A stretch of 64,000 nucleotides of DNA from contig JABABA010000004.1 of assembly GCA_014238415.1 (NCBI GenBank), positions 62,001-126,000 on the forward strand, in the 5' to 3' direction. Source of the DNA: Planctomycetota bacterium. GTDB lineage: Bacteria > Planctomycetota > UBA1135 > GCA-002686595. This document shows, one piece after another, positions 1-8,006 of the stretch (positions are counted from its first letter, which is position 1; each line of letters opens with the position of its first letter). Under the pieces are notes generated by a model, which had not been told where the DNA came from, searched no databases, and worked only from the letters and a program-made list of their open reading frames with translations. The position numbers and the translations under genes are program-made.

Positions 1-711
1 TGTCCAAAGCAGCGCATCGAGGCTAAAGCCGAGGAGAGCCGATAGGTCGAGCCCTAAGTCGAGGGAAGATCTCAAGTGAAGTATGCGCTCCCAACTTGCC
101 TCTCTGTTGATCAAACCCACCAAGAGAATTGCTGGTAGCAGTCCTTGCAACACACTCAAGCGCGGGGCGGCTGGAATTGCTCCTCCCTTTTCTCGTGGCC
201 AAGCTAAAGCACAGGTTGCGGTCAAGAGTGCAAAGGGATGCACCAGTAGCGACAAGCCCGCGATCCAGCCCAGCATGGTCGCGCCGAGCCTGGATCCGCG
301 AGCTCCCGCCAACCCTGCCGTAGCGGAACTCAATCCAACCAGCAGCATCAGTCCCTCACGATTCCAACCCAGAGACGCCAGAAATATTCCAGGGACACAG
401 TGTAGCGCCAGCCATGCTTTCTCCGCCACACGACTATCACGCCCGAGCATCTTGGCAAGAATGTTCAAAGGTACAAGGCAGAGAGTCGTAGCGATCAATC
501 CGGGCAAACGCAGTAAGAGCAATTGCAACGGTCCGGTCCCACTGATCATGGTTGCCGCCAGGGCGCTGAACACGTCTGCACCGCTCAGTGGGGTGCCGCT
601 GCGCGCATTGGCCCACAAGAGAGCCTCCTCTCCGTTCACCGGCCAATAGGCCGCACCAATCAATTTCGCCAGGCTTACGATCAGGATCAATCGGAGAAGA
701 CGGCTGTGCAT
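1..711 (-). CDS. Multi-pass membrane protein, glycosyltransferase family 39 (PMT/ArnT)-like, N-terminal part; truncated by left window edge
   Basis: Not in the ORF track because it has no stop in the window. Reverse-complement from ATG at 711 reads open for 237 codons to base 1: MHSRLLRLILIVSLAKLIGAAYWPVNGEEALLWANARSG...GPLQLLLLRLPGLIATTLCLVPLNILAKMLG...; hydrophobic, GT39-like start. Confidence 0.6.
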   Translation of the reverse strand, partial: MHSRLLRLILIVSLAKLIGAAYWPVNGEEALLWANARSGTPLSGADVFSALAATMISGTGPLQLLLLRLPGLIATTLCLVPLNILAKMLGRDSRVAEKAWLALHCVPGIFLASLGWNREGLMLLVGLSSATAGLAGARGSRLGATMLGWIAGLSLLVHPFALLTATCALAWPREKGGAIPAAPRLSVLQGLLPAILLVGLINREASWERILHLRSSLDLGLDLSALLGFSLDALLWT

Positions 712-725
712 GGCGGAAAAGCAGG

Positions 726-744
726 CGCCCCGCAGAACGGGGCG
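726..744 (-). terminator. Possible intrinsic terminator/attenuator hairpin between sigma factor and GT39-like gene
   Basis: Perfect 7-bp stem CGCCCCG (726-732) / CGGGGCG (738-744), loop CAGAA; on the minus strand followed after 5 nt by TTTT. Confidence 0.4.
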
Positions 745-787
745 TCTGTGTGGTCAGCCTAGCAAGGCCGGTGAAGCGATTGCAGCG

Positions 788-1696
788 CTATCCCAGCAGT
801 GTGTTTGTCTTCCCATCGAGCAGGCCCTTGAGGCGGCTCATCACATTGCTGTGGATCTGGCAGACGCGGCTCTCGGTCAGAGATAGCATCTCTCCGATCT
901 CGCGCATGGTGTGCCCCACGCGATAATACTGTTCTACGATGAAGCGTTCCTTGTGGGTCAGGGAGCGAGTCATGTAGAGCATCAAATCGCTCTTCTTGAG
1001 TTCGTCCATGGGGTCGATGGAGGTCTTGTCCTCAAGCACATCGGCCTTTTCAAGGGAACTGTCGTCGTCCCGGTCCTCCCAGCGGTCCGAGAGGGAGTAC
1101 ATGGACTTGGCGGTAGCCTTGCCGATTTCTACGGCCAGTTCCACATGGTTCATGTCCAGGGCGTCGGCCAACTCGGCGTGGGTCGGCTCGCGGCCGTATT
1201 CGCCGGTCAGGCGTTGCAGAGTCTTGTCGATCTTGCTGGCCTTGAGCCGTACCAGACGGGGTACCCAGTCCTGGGAGCGTAGTTGGTCCAGGATCGAGCC
1301 GCGAATACGGGTTGTGCAGTAGGTCTTGAACTTGATGCCGCGATCGGGATCAAAGCCACGGATCGCGTCCATCAGGCCGAAGAGGCCGGCAGAGATCAGA
1401 TCGTCCGCTTCGATGGACTTTGGCAAGGTCTGCAGAAGGCGCTCGGCGATGTACTTGACCAGCGGGTAGTGGCGTTCCATCAGGACATTGCGAACACGTT
1501 CGAGGTCCTGCTTGTTCTCAGTTTCCCTGGCGCAGCTATAGAGTGCCCAGAGATCCTCGGTGACAACTTCTTCAATTGATCCCTTTAGGATCTCCTGGGC
1601 TTCCTTGATTGCCTTGGCCTTGGCCTTGGGGGACAGGGGCGGTTTAGGCTCGTAGGTGGTTCGGTTGCCCTGGGGGCTGGTTTTGGATGTGCTCAT
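788..1696 (-). CDS. RNA polymerase sigma factor, FliA/WhiG family
   Basis: Sigma-70 region 2 (LISAGLFGLMDAIRGFDPDRGIKFKTYCTTRIRGSILDQLRSQDWVPR) and region 4 (TMREIGEMLSLTESRVCQIHSNVMSRLK). Confidence 0.9.
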   Translation of the reverse strand: MSTSKTSPQGNRTTYEPKPPLSPKAKAKAIKEAQEILKGSIEEVVTEDLWALYSCARETENKQDLERVRNVLMERHYPLVKYIAERLLQTLPKSIEADDLISAGLFGLMDAIRGFDPDRGIKFKTYCTTRIRGSILDQLRSQDWVPRLVRLKASKIDKTLQRLTGEYGREPTHAELADALDMNHVELAVEIGKATAKSMYSLSDRWEDRDDDSSLEKADVLEDKTSIDPMDELKKSDLMLYMTRSLTHKERFIVEQYYRVGHTMREIGEMLSLTESRVCQIHSNVMSRLKGLLDGKTNTLLG

Positions 1697-1738
1697 TATA
1701 TTCTCTCTTCTCTCTGTATCTTCTTGGGATATGTCCCC

Positions 1739-2302
1739 TCAGTATTTCTTCAATGCGTGACACGGCACGTCCAACTTCTTGTTTCCTTCCAGAAAGCCCA
1801 GCTCGATGGCGAAGCAGCAGGCGATAGGATCGCCTCCTACGCGGCGCACGAGCTTGAGGCTGGCCGCCATGGTGCCGCCAGTGGCGAGCAGGTCATCCAC
1901 CATCAAGATACGCTTCCCATCTGCGGCATCTAGGTGGATCTCGATTGTGTCAGTGCCATACTCCAGTTCATAGCTCTCCGAAGCAGTTTTCCATGGGAGC
2001 TTTCCCGGTTTACGAATCGGGATGAAGCCTTTGCCTACCTGTACCGCTAAGGCCGTCCCAAATATGAAACCTCGTGATTCGATGCCGCAGATCAGGTCGT
2101 AGGACTTTGGGTCCACCATTTCGGCCATGCCTTCGATCGATTGGCGCAGGCCTGTAGCATCTTGCAGAAGCGGTGTGATGTCCTTGAAGATGATTCCCGG
2201 TTTGGGGAAATCAGGCACGTCGCGGATCAGGGAGTCGATCAAGGTTCTGCTCTTGGCATCGGAAGAGAGAGGTGTTGCCTGGGCATGGGTACACCAGGTC
2301 AC
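1739..2302 (-). CDS. apt: Adenine phosphoribosyltransferase
   Basis: DFPKPGIIFKDITPLL, GIESRGFIFG, PRTase motif ILMVDDLLATGGTM. Confidence 0.93.
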   Translation of the reverse strand: MTWCTHAQATPLSSDAKSRTLIDSLIRDVPDFPKPGIIFKDITPLLQDATGLRQSIEGMAEMVDPKSYDLICGIESRGFIFGTALAVQVGKGFIPIRKPGKLPWKTASESYELEYGTDTIEIHLDAADGKRILMVDDLLATGGTMAASLKLVRRVGGDPIACCFAIELGFLEGNKKLDVPCHALKKY

Positions 2303-2345
2303 CTTGTCTCATCGGAGGCAAGCGGGTGGGCCTTGAACATAGGCT

Positions 2346-4046
2346 CTACATTTCTGTCGGAGCTGGAACCCCCAAGATGCCTAACCCATTGCTGACAACC
2401 ACTTTACAGCTATTTGCCAGGGCAAGGCGAGCGCCTGTGACTCCTTCCTCCTGCCCCAGAACGCGACACTGTGCAATCCAGGAATTGATCATGCGCGAGA
2501 GGCCCAGAAGGTACTGGGTCAGAAGGCTTGGCTCGGCCTCACTGGCGGCCCGTACGAGCACGCTGGGGTAGCGGCCCAATTCCAGGATCAATGTTGAGTC
2601 CGCAGCTACAGCCTCAAAGTCGCATTTTCCGGAGCCCTCTCCGGCGGCCGCGGCCTTGCGTTCAATCGACGCCAGCCGTGCATGGGTGTATTGCACATAG
2701 GGGCCTGTGTCGCCTTCAAATGCCAGGACCTCTTCCCACGTGAAGGCGATGTCTTTGACTCGCTCGCGTTTGAGATCGTTGAACACCACTGCGCCCATGC
2801 CGACCATCTCGCCTACCGCCTCGGGATCGGTCAGATTGGCGTTCTTCTCTTTGATGACTTCCGTCGCACGACGTGAGGCCTCGTCGAGCACATCTTGCAA
2901 GAAGACCACCTTGCCATGCCGCGTGCTCATGCGTCCTTCGGGCAGACGCACCATGCCGAAGTCGACGTGTTCCATACGCGGTTCCCATTCAAGGCCCATG
3001 CGGTCAAGCACATGCTTTAGTTGGCGGAAGTGCAGTCGTTGGTCGCCGCCTACCACATACAGGCAGCGTTCAAAGGAGTAAAGTTCCCAGCGGTGGAAGA
3101 CCGCGGCCAGATCCCTGGTGGCGTAGAGGGTTGTGCCATCAGTCTTGCGCAGGATGCAGGGGGGCAGGTTTTCTCCGAATTGCTTGAGGCTGACCACCAG
3201 CGCTCCTTCGGATTCTTCGGTGATGCCAGCGTCTACGATGCGCTGGACGGTTTGATCCAGATAGGATTCGTAGAAAGCCTCTCCGCGCACTTCGTCAAAG
3301 CTCACGCCCAAACGTGCGTATACCCTGTCGAATTCGCTTAGGGACAAGGCCGTCATCTTGCGCCAGACAGCCCGTACGGGTCCGTCTACGCCACTTTCCA
3401 GTTCTCGGAATGCTGTTGCTGCGGCTTCCTTGAGGGTAGGGTCGGCTTCCTCTTCCTCGTGGTAGCGTACATACAGTTTGAGTAGGGCGGGAATCGGGTC
3501 GTTCTCCAGATCCACCTCCTCGCCCCAGCGATCCAATGCTGCTATCAACTTGCCGAATTGGCTGCCCCAGTCTCCTATGTGGTTGATGCCGACCGTGGTG
3601 TAGCCCAGGGCATCGTGCAGGCGCTGAATTGCCGCGCCGATCACTGTCGAGCGAAGGTGTCCCACGCTCATGGGTTTGGCGATATTCGGAGAAGAGAGGT
3701 CAATCACGATCGTCTTGCCAGCGCCTTGTTCGCTGTGCCCAAACGTGCTCCCGGCCTCAAGAATCGATTCGATGACTGATTTGGCCAGAGTCGGTCGGTC
3801 AATGCGAAAATTCAGATAGGGACCCGTGGCCTGGACCTCGATGCCTTTAAGTGTTTTGGTTAGACCTTCTGCGAGTTCCTGTGCGATCTTCGGCGGAGCC
3901 TTGCGCAGGGTCTTGGCCAAGGGAAAGCAAGGGAAGGCGAAGTCCCCGAGTTCCGGATTGCGGGGTGTTTCGAGGTTCAGGTCTTCCAGGGCCAGGCTGG
4001 TTTCTTGAGCCAGGGCGCTGAGAATCGCATCGGTGAAGGCTTGCAT
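2346..4046 (-). CDS. argS: Arginyl-tRNA synthetase (start placed at MQAFTDAIL within the longer ORF)
   Basis: SSPNIAKPMSVGHLRSTVIG (HIGH-type signature), GDWGSQFGKLI, ARLASIERK, C-terminal LGILGVPAPTEM. Confidence 0.93.
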   Translation of the reverse strand: MQAFTDAILSALAQETSLALEDLNLETPRNPELGDFAFPCFPLAKTLRKAPPKIAQELAEGLTKTLKGIEVQATGPYLNFRIDRPTLAKSVIESILEAGSTFGHSEQGAGKTIVIDLSSPNIAKPMSVGHLRSTVIGAAIQRLHDALGYTTVGINHIGDWGSQFGKLIAALDRWGEEVDLENDPIPALLKLYVRYHEEEEADPTLKEAAATAFRELESGVDGPVRAVWRKMTALSLSEFDRVYARLGVSFDEVRGEAFYESYLDQTVQRIVDAGITEESEGALVVSLKQFGENLPPCILRKTDGTTLYATRDLAAVFHRWELYSFERCLYVVGGDQRLHFRQLKHVLDRMGLEWEPRMEHVDFGMVRLPEGRMSTRHGKVVFLQDVLDEASRRATEVIKEKNANLTDPEAVGEMVGMGAVVFNDLKRERVKDIAFTWEEVLAFEGDTGPYVQYTHARLASIERKAAAAGEGSGKCDFEAVAADSTLILELGRYPSVLVRAASEAEPSLLTQYLLGLSRMINSWIAQCRVLGQEEGVTGARLALANSCKVVVSNGLGILGVPAPTEM

Positions 4047-4161
4047 GCTGGGCGGTCCCGTGAAGGAGTCCCTGATGGTCGGGACTGAATGGTCAGGATA
4101 GCGACCGGGCGGGTCGGGGGCCCAAGACTCAGGCGGCAAAAGTCGGGTAGCGCTACCGCCC

Positions 4162-6084
4162 TCAGGCGAAGCTCTCCCATTCTTCGTTGGCTTTCTGTAG
4201 CTCCTGCTCCACCTCTGCTATTCGGTACTGCGTATCTCGAAGCTTCTCGCTGCTGGAGTAGACCTCTTTTTCGGTCATGGCCTTGTTGAGTTCTGCGAGT
4301 TCGCTTTCGAGCTTCATGATTCGCGCCTCGATCTTTGCAAGCTTCCAGGGGTTGGACTTCTTGCGGGGTTTCCTGGGCGCAGCCTGCCCGTCGGGCTTGC
4401 GGCTGGTCGCCTTGGCCTTAGCTTCTTCTTGCTTGCGTACAACACTCGCCATTCGCGCTTTCTCGGCGTTGTTCGCCTCAAGCTCGTCTTGTTTTGCCGC
4501 GCGCCAGGAACTGTAGTTGCCCTCGTGCTCAAGGACGCCGTTGTCGTGTACCTCCCAGGTGTGGCTAGTCAATCCATCGAGAAATTCACGATCATGGGAG
4601 ATGCAGACGATGGCTCCTTGAAACCTCCCGAGCATCTCTTCAAGGGCTGTGCGTCCGGCCAGATCCAGGTGGTTGGTGGGTTCGTCCATAGCCAGCCAAC
4701 TGGGCTTGGTCAGGACCATCAAGGCCAATGCCATCCGTGCGCGTTCTCCTCCGGAGAGCGTGCTGATCTCCTTGTCCACCCCTTCACCGCGAAACAGGAA
4801 CATGGCCAGGTGACTGCGAATCTCCAGGTCCGTCATTTTTGGATAATGACGCAAGATCTCGCTAAAGGGCGTGCTGTCCGAGCGGAGATGGCTTGTGTCT
4901 TGGTCGAAGTAGGCGCACTCTTCCCCGTGGCCGCGGGCTACCTCGCCTGCCAAAGGTGCCATGGCTCCGGCCATGATCTTCAAGAGGGTCGTTTTGCCGG
5001 ACCCGTTGTGTCCAATCAAACCGATGCGCTGACCCCGGCCAAGGCGTAGGTTTACCTGAGACAACAGAACATTGTCACCATATCCCGCTTTGATGTGCTC
5101 CAGTCCCAGGACCTTCTCTCCGCCCCTGGCAGCCTCCGGAGGTTTGATGATTGGTCGGCGTACATCGTGGTGCGGTTGCTTCAACCGCGTGATGTGTCCG
5201 AGTTTCTTGAGCCGTCCTTTTGCCTCTGCCGTGCGCTGGGAGCCCATGTGCTTCTTGATGAAGCTCTCTTCTTTGCGCAGCATTTCGCGCTGCTGCTCAT
5301 AGGCCTTCCGGTCGGTCTCGTAGCGTTCGGCTTTGAGTTCAACGTACTTTTTGTAGTTACCAGGGAAGGAGTTCAACTGTCCAAATTCCAACTCCAGGAT
5401 GCGTTCCACCGAGTTGGTCAGAAGGCGGCGGTCGTGTGATACAACCAGAATCGCGCTGTGTATTTCACGCAGGTACTTTTCAAGCCACTCAATGCCTTCC
5501 AGGTCCAAGTGGTTGGTTGGTTCGTCGAGCAACAGTAGATCGCCTCCACCGACCAGCGCGCGCGCCAGGCTGACGCGGTTTTTCTCGCCTCCTGACAGGT
5601 TCTTGGCCCTGCGATCCCAAAGGCCCTTGGTGAGTCCAATGCCGGAAAGGACCTTTTCAACCTTATGCTCCAGATCCCAGCCGTCGAGGGTCTCCATTTC
5701 GCCGGTCAAGCGATCGTGTTCACGCATCAAGCGTTCGAGTTCGACGCCTGTGGCGGAGCCCATTTTCTCTCCCACATGCTCCAATTCCTTCCCTACTTGT
5801 CTTGCCACGTCGAGACCGCTCTCCACATGTGCACGCACCACTTCATCGGGCCCAAAAACTGGCCGCTGGGGCACAAAGGACATGCGCGCTCCCTTGCGGA
5901 TCACTACGCGCCCCCAGTCAGGCGTTTCCTCCCCGGTGATCATGTGGAAGAGAGTCGTCTTTCCTCCGCCGTTGCGACCGACGATGCCTACCTTTTGACC
6001 GGGGTTGATTGACAGGGATGTGCCGCGCAGCACTTCCTGGGGTCCAAAGTGTTTCTTGAGGTCTTCGAGAATCAACAGTGACAT
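4162..6084 (-). CDS. ABC-F family ATP-binding protein (duplicated ABC domains, C-terminal coiled coil)
   Basis: Two Walker A motifs (GRNGGGKTT, GHNGSGKTT), two LSGGE signatures, two DEPTNHLDL Walker B motifs, no membrane segment. Confidence 0.92.
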   Translation of the reverse strand: MSLLILEDLKKHFGPQEVLRGTSLSINPGQKVGIVGRNGGGKTTLFHMITGEETPDWGRVVIRKGARMSFVPQRPVFGPDEVVRAHVESGLDVARQVGKELEHVGEKMGSATGVELERLMREHDRLTGEMETLDGWDLEHKVEKVLSGIGLTKGLWDRRAKNLSGGEKNRVSLARALVGGGDLLLLDEPTNHLDLEGIEWLEKYLREIHSAILVVSHDRRLLTNSVERILELEFGQLNSFPGNYKKYVELKAERYETDRKAYEQQREMLRKEESFIKKHMGSQRTAEAKGRLKKLGHITRLKQPHHDVRRPIIKPPEAARGGEKVLGLEHIKAGYGDNVLLSQVNLRLGRGQRIGLIGHNGSGKTTLLKIMAGAMAPLAGEVARGHGEECAYFDQDTSHLRSDSTPFSEILRHYPKMTDLEIRSHLAMFLFRGEGVDKEISTLSGGERARMALALMVLTKPSWLAMDEPTNHLDLAGRTALEEMLGRFQGAIVCISHDREFLDGLTSHTWEVHDNGVLEHEGNYSSWRAAKQDELEANNAEKARMASVVRKQEEAKAKATSRKPDGQAAPRKPRKKSNPWKLAKIEARIMKLESELAELNKAMTEKEVYSSSEKLRDTQYRIAEVEQELQKANEEWESFA

Positions 6085-6114
6085 GGCCAGGCCTCCAAGA
6101 GGAAGCCGAGCAGT

Positions 6115-7080
6115 CTACTGATCTTCGATCTCGGCAGCATCGTCGGATTGGCCCCCATATCCCAATCGATAGAGATCTGCCTCGGCAGCGATGGTGCCAA
6201 AGGCGGCCCAGGCTCCCCGTTCGGCCACGAGGGCCAGGGCCGCGCGGGCGCCACGGGTGTCTCCGCCCATCTGGGTACGCCAGGCTGCTACGCCGTAGGC
6301 CACGGTGGCATCGGCGACACCATCATGACTGGCTTCGAGGACTTTGCTCACGGAGCCTCGGCCGCTCATCAAGAGACATAGGTCCCGATAGGACCGGTTC
6401 TCCAACACGATCCAGCTGGGCTCCACCGGCCGCAGGGTTTCTGCCGCTGCTCCAAAGTTGCCTGTCAGGCGCTGGGCGTGGGCCAGCCAGTAGCGTGTGG
6501 CCACCTCCATATCCTGGTTTGGGCAGCGTGCCAGGCACATACCCCAAATCCTGGTTGCTCCATCCATTCTTCCTTGAAGGTGCAAGCTCAAGGCCCAGTG
6601 ATAGAGGATGTTCGTATGGTCAGTGCTGCGGGGCAGGTTGTATTCGTTGGGGGCTCCGTCCGGTTCGAGTGCATCGGGATGATTCGATGCCCGTTGCCAG
6701 GCCGCAGACAGGTCTACTTCCGCCCGTACAAACTCCCGCAGGGTGATCCAGCGGTGACCTCGGTGGCGGAGGAGGCGATAGGAATTGGGATGTTCTACCA
6801 GAGCGCTTGTGTACCAATCGACCGCATCTCGGTAGCGCCCCAGGTAGGCAAGTCGCCTGCCGACCCAGATCGCGTTGGCTTCGGTTCGGTCATCTGCGTG
6901 TTGCCGCCGGGCCTCGGCCAATCTGGATTCCATGCGCTGGGCCCTGTCGGGTGAGAGTTCAGGACGCAGGAGTTCACGGCCCAACAGAGACGTGCCTTCC
7001 TGAAGCGTGTTGTTGGGCGCAACGCAAGCGCTCCCTCCCAGGAGTGCCAGCAGAATCCAGTGAGTGACGACAGAACGCAT
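6115..7080 (-). CDS. Putative lipoprotein with TPR-like repeats
   Basis: Start at MRSVVTHWILLALLGGSAC gives a signal peptide with lipobox (LLGGSAC); helical TPR-like body. Confidence 0.6.
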   Translation of the reverse strand: MRSVVTHWILLALLGGSACVAPNNTLQEGTSLLGRELLRPELSPDRAQRMESRLAEARRQHADDRTEANAIWVGRRLAYLGRYRDAVDWYTSALVEHPNSYRLLRHRGHRWITLREFVRAEVDLSAAWQRASNHPDALEPDGAPNEYNLPRSTDHTNILYHWALSLHLQGRMDGATRIWGMCLARCPNQDMEVATRYWLAHAQRLTGNFGAAAETLRPVEPSWIVLENRSYRDLCLLMSGRGSVSKVLEASHDGVADATVAYGVAAWRTQMGGDTRGARAALALVAERGAWAAFGTIAAEADLYRLGYGGQSDDAAEIEDQ

Positions 7081-7093
7081 GCCCAATAGATTA
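7081..7093 (-). promoter_or_regulatory. Candidate -10 element TAATCT, 7 nt upstream of the ATG at 7080
   Basis: Minus strand GACTAATCTATTGGGCATG. Confidence 0.4.
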
Positions 7094-7139
7094 GTCGGGA
7101 TCTCGCCGATGTGTTCCTCTGAGTGCGGTTCGTTCTGTT

Positions 7140-7153
7140 TACAATTCTCATCC
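7140..7153 (+). promoter_or_regulatory. Candidate -10 element TACAAT, 8 nt upstream of the ATG at 7154
   Basis: GTTTACAATTCTCATCCATGG. Confidence 0.45.
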
Positions 7154-8002
7154 ATGGCCGCCCCTCCCCCCGACACCCGCAGTCAGCGCGCCAAAGTGGT
7201 CTCGATTCGTCCCTCGGGCAGTGATGGGGTCGTACTGACTGTGCGGCCCTCCACGGCTTTTGGCCGTTTGGATGCCGGGCGGTTTTTCATGCTGCGTGGG
7301 GATGAGGAGTCTTCGCCGGCGATTCCGCGGCCCTTTTCCCTCTATCGCCAGGACGACAGGGGCAACCTTGAGTTCCTGATCAAGGTGATAGGTCCGGGCA
7401 CCGAGGCCCTGGCCCAGAGCCGGGTGGGCGAAGAGATCGTGATAATCGGTCCCCTCGGCCACGGCTGGCCTGAACTACCGCAGGACGGCAAGCCTCTGGT
7501 CATGTTGGCCGGTGGCATCGGCTCAGCGCCTTTCTACATCGCCTTGCAGCAAGCTCTGGCGGGCACGGAGCAAAGGCCAGCGGTTGATCCCGGCCAATTG
7601 CATCTGATCTATGGGGGCCGTACCAAGGGCCTGCTTTATGACATCGAGAAGTTCGAAGAACTGGGCATAGCGGTCACCCCCTGCACCGATGACGGCAGTT
7701 TTGGATTCCATGGGAATGTGGTCCAGGCTTTGGAAGATCATTGGAGGCAGTCACGCCTTCCCGGTGATGTGCGTTTGTGGACCTGTGGCCCGGAACCAAT
7801 GATGCGCGCAGTGGTCAAGGTCGCCGAAGACCGTGACCTGCAATGCTGGTTTTCCTTGGAGACCTACATGGGTTGCGGAGTGGGAATCTGCAACGGGTGC
7901 GCGGTGTTCACCTGCAAGGAAGGCTCTCTCGGCTCTTGGCCAGTGGCCAAGTGTTGCGTTGATGGCCCGGTGTTTGCGGCCTGCGATGTGCAGTTGACCT
8001 GA
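7154..8002 (+). CDS. pyrK: Dihydroorotate dehydrogenase electron-transfer subunit-like (PyrK family) ferredoxin reductase
   Basis: FAD/NAD domains (IPRPFSLYR, LAGGIGSAPFYIALQ), [2Fe-2S] motif MGCGVGICNGCAVFTC...KCCVDGPVF. The track ORF starts at 7064, but 7154 avoids overlap with the divergent gene. Confidence 0.85.
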   Translation: MAAPPPDTRSQRAKVVSIRPSGSDGVVLTVRPSTAFGRLDAGRFFMLRGDEESSPAIPRPFSLYRQDDRGNLEFLIKVIGPGTEALAQSRVGEEIVIIGPLGHGWPELPQDGKPLVMLAGGIGSAPFYIALQQALAGTEQRPAVDPGQLHLIYGGRTKGLLYDIEKFEELGIAVTPCTDDGSFGFHGNVVQALEDHWRQSRLPGDVRLWTCGPEPMMRAVVKVAEDRDLQCWFSLETYMGCGVGICNGCAVFTCKEGSLGSWPVAKCCVDGPVFAACDVQLT

Positions 8003-8006
8003 ATGC

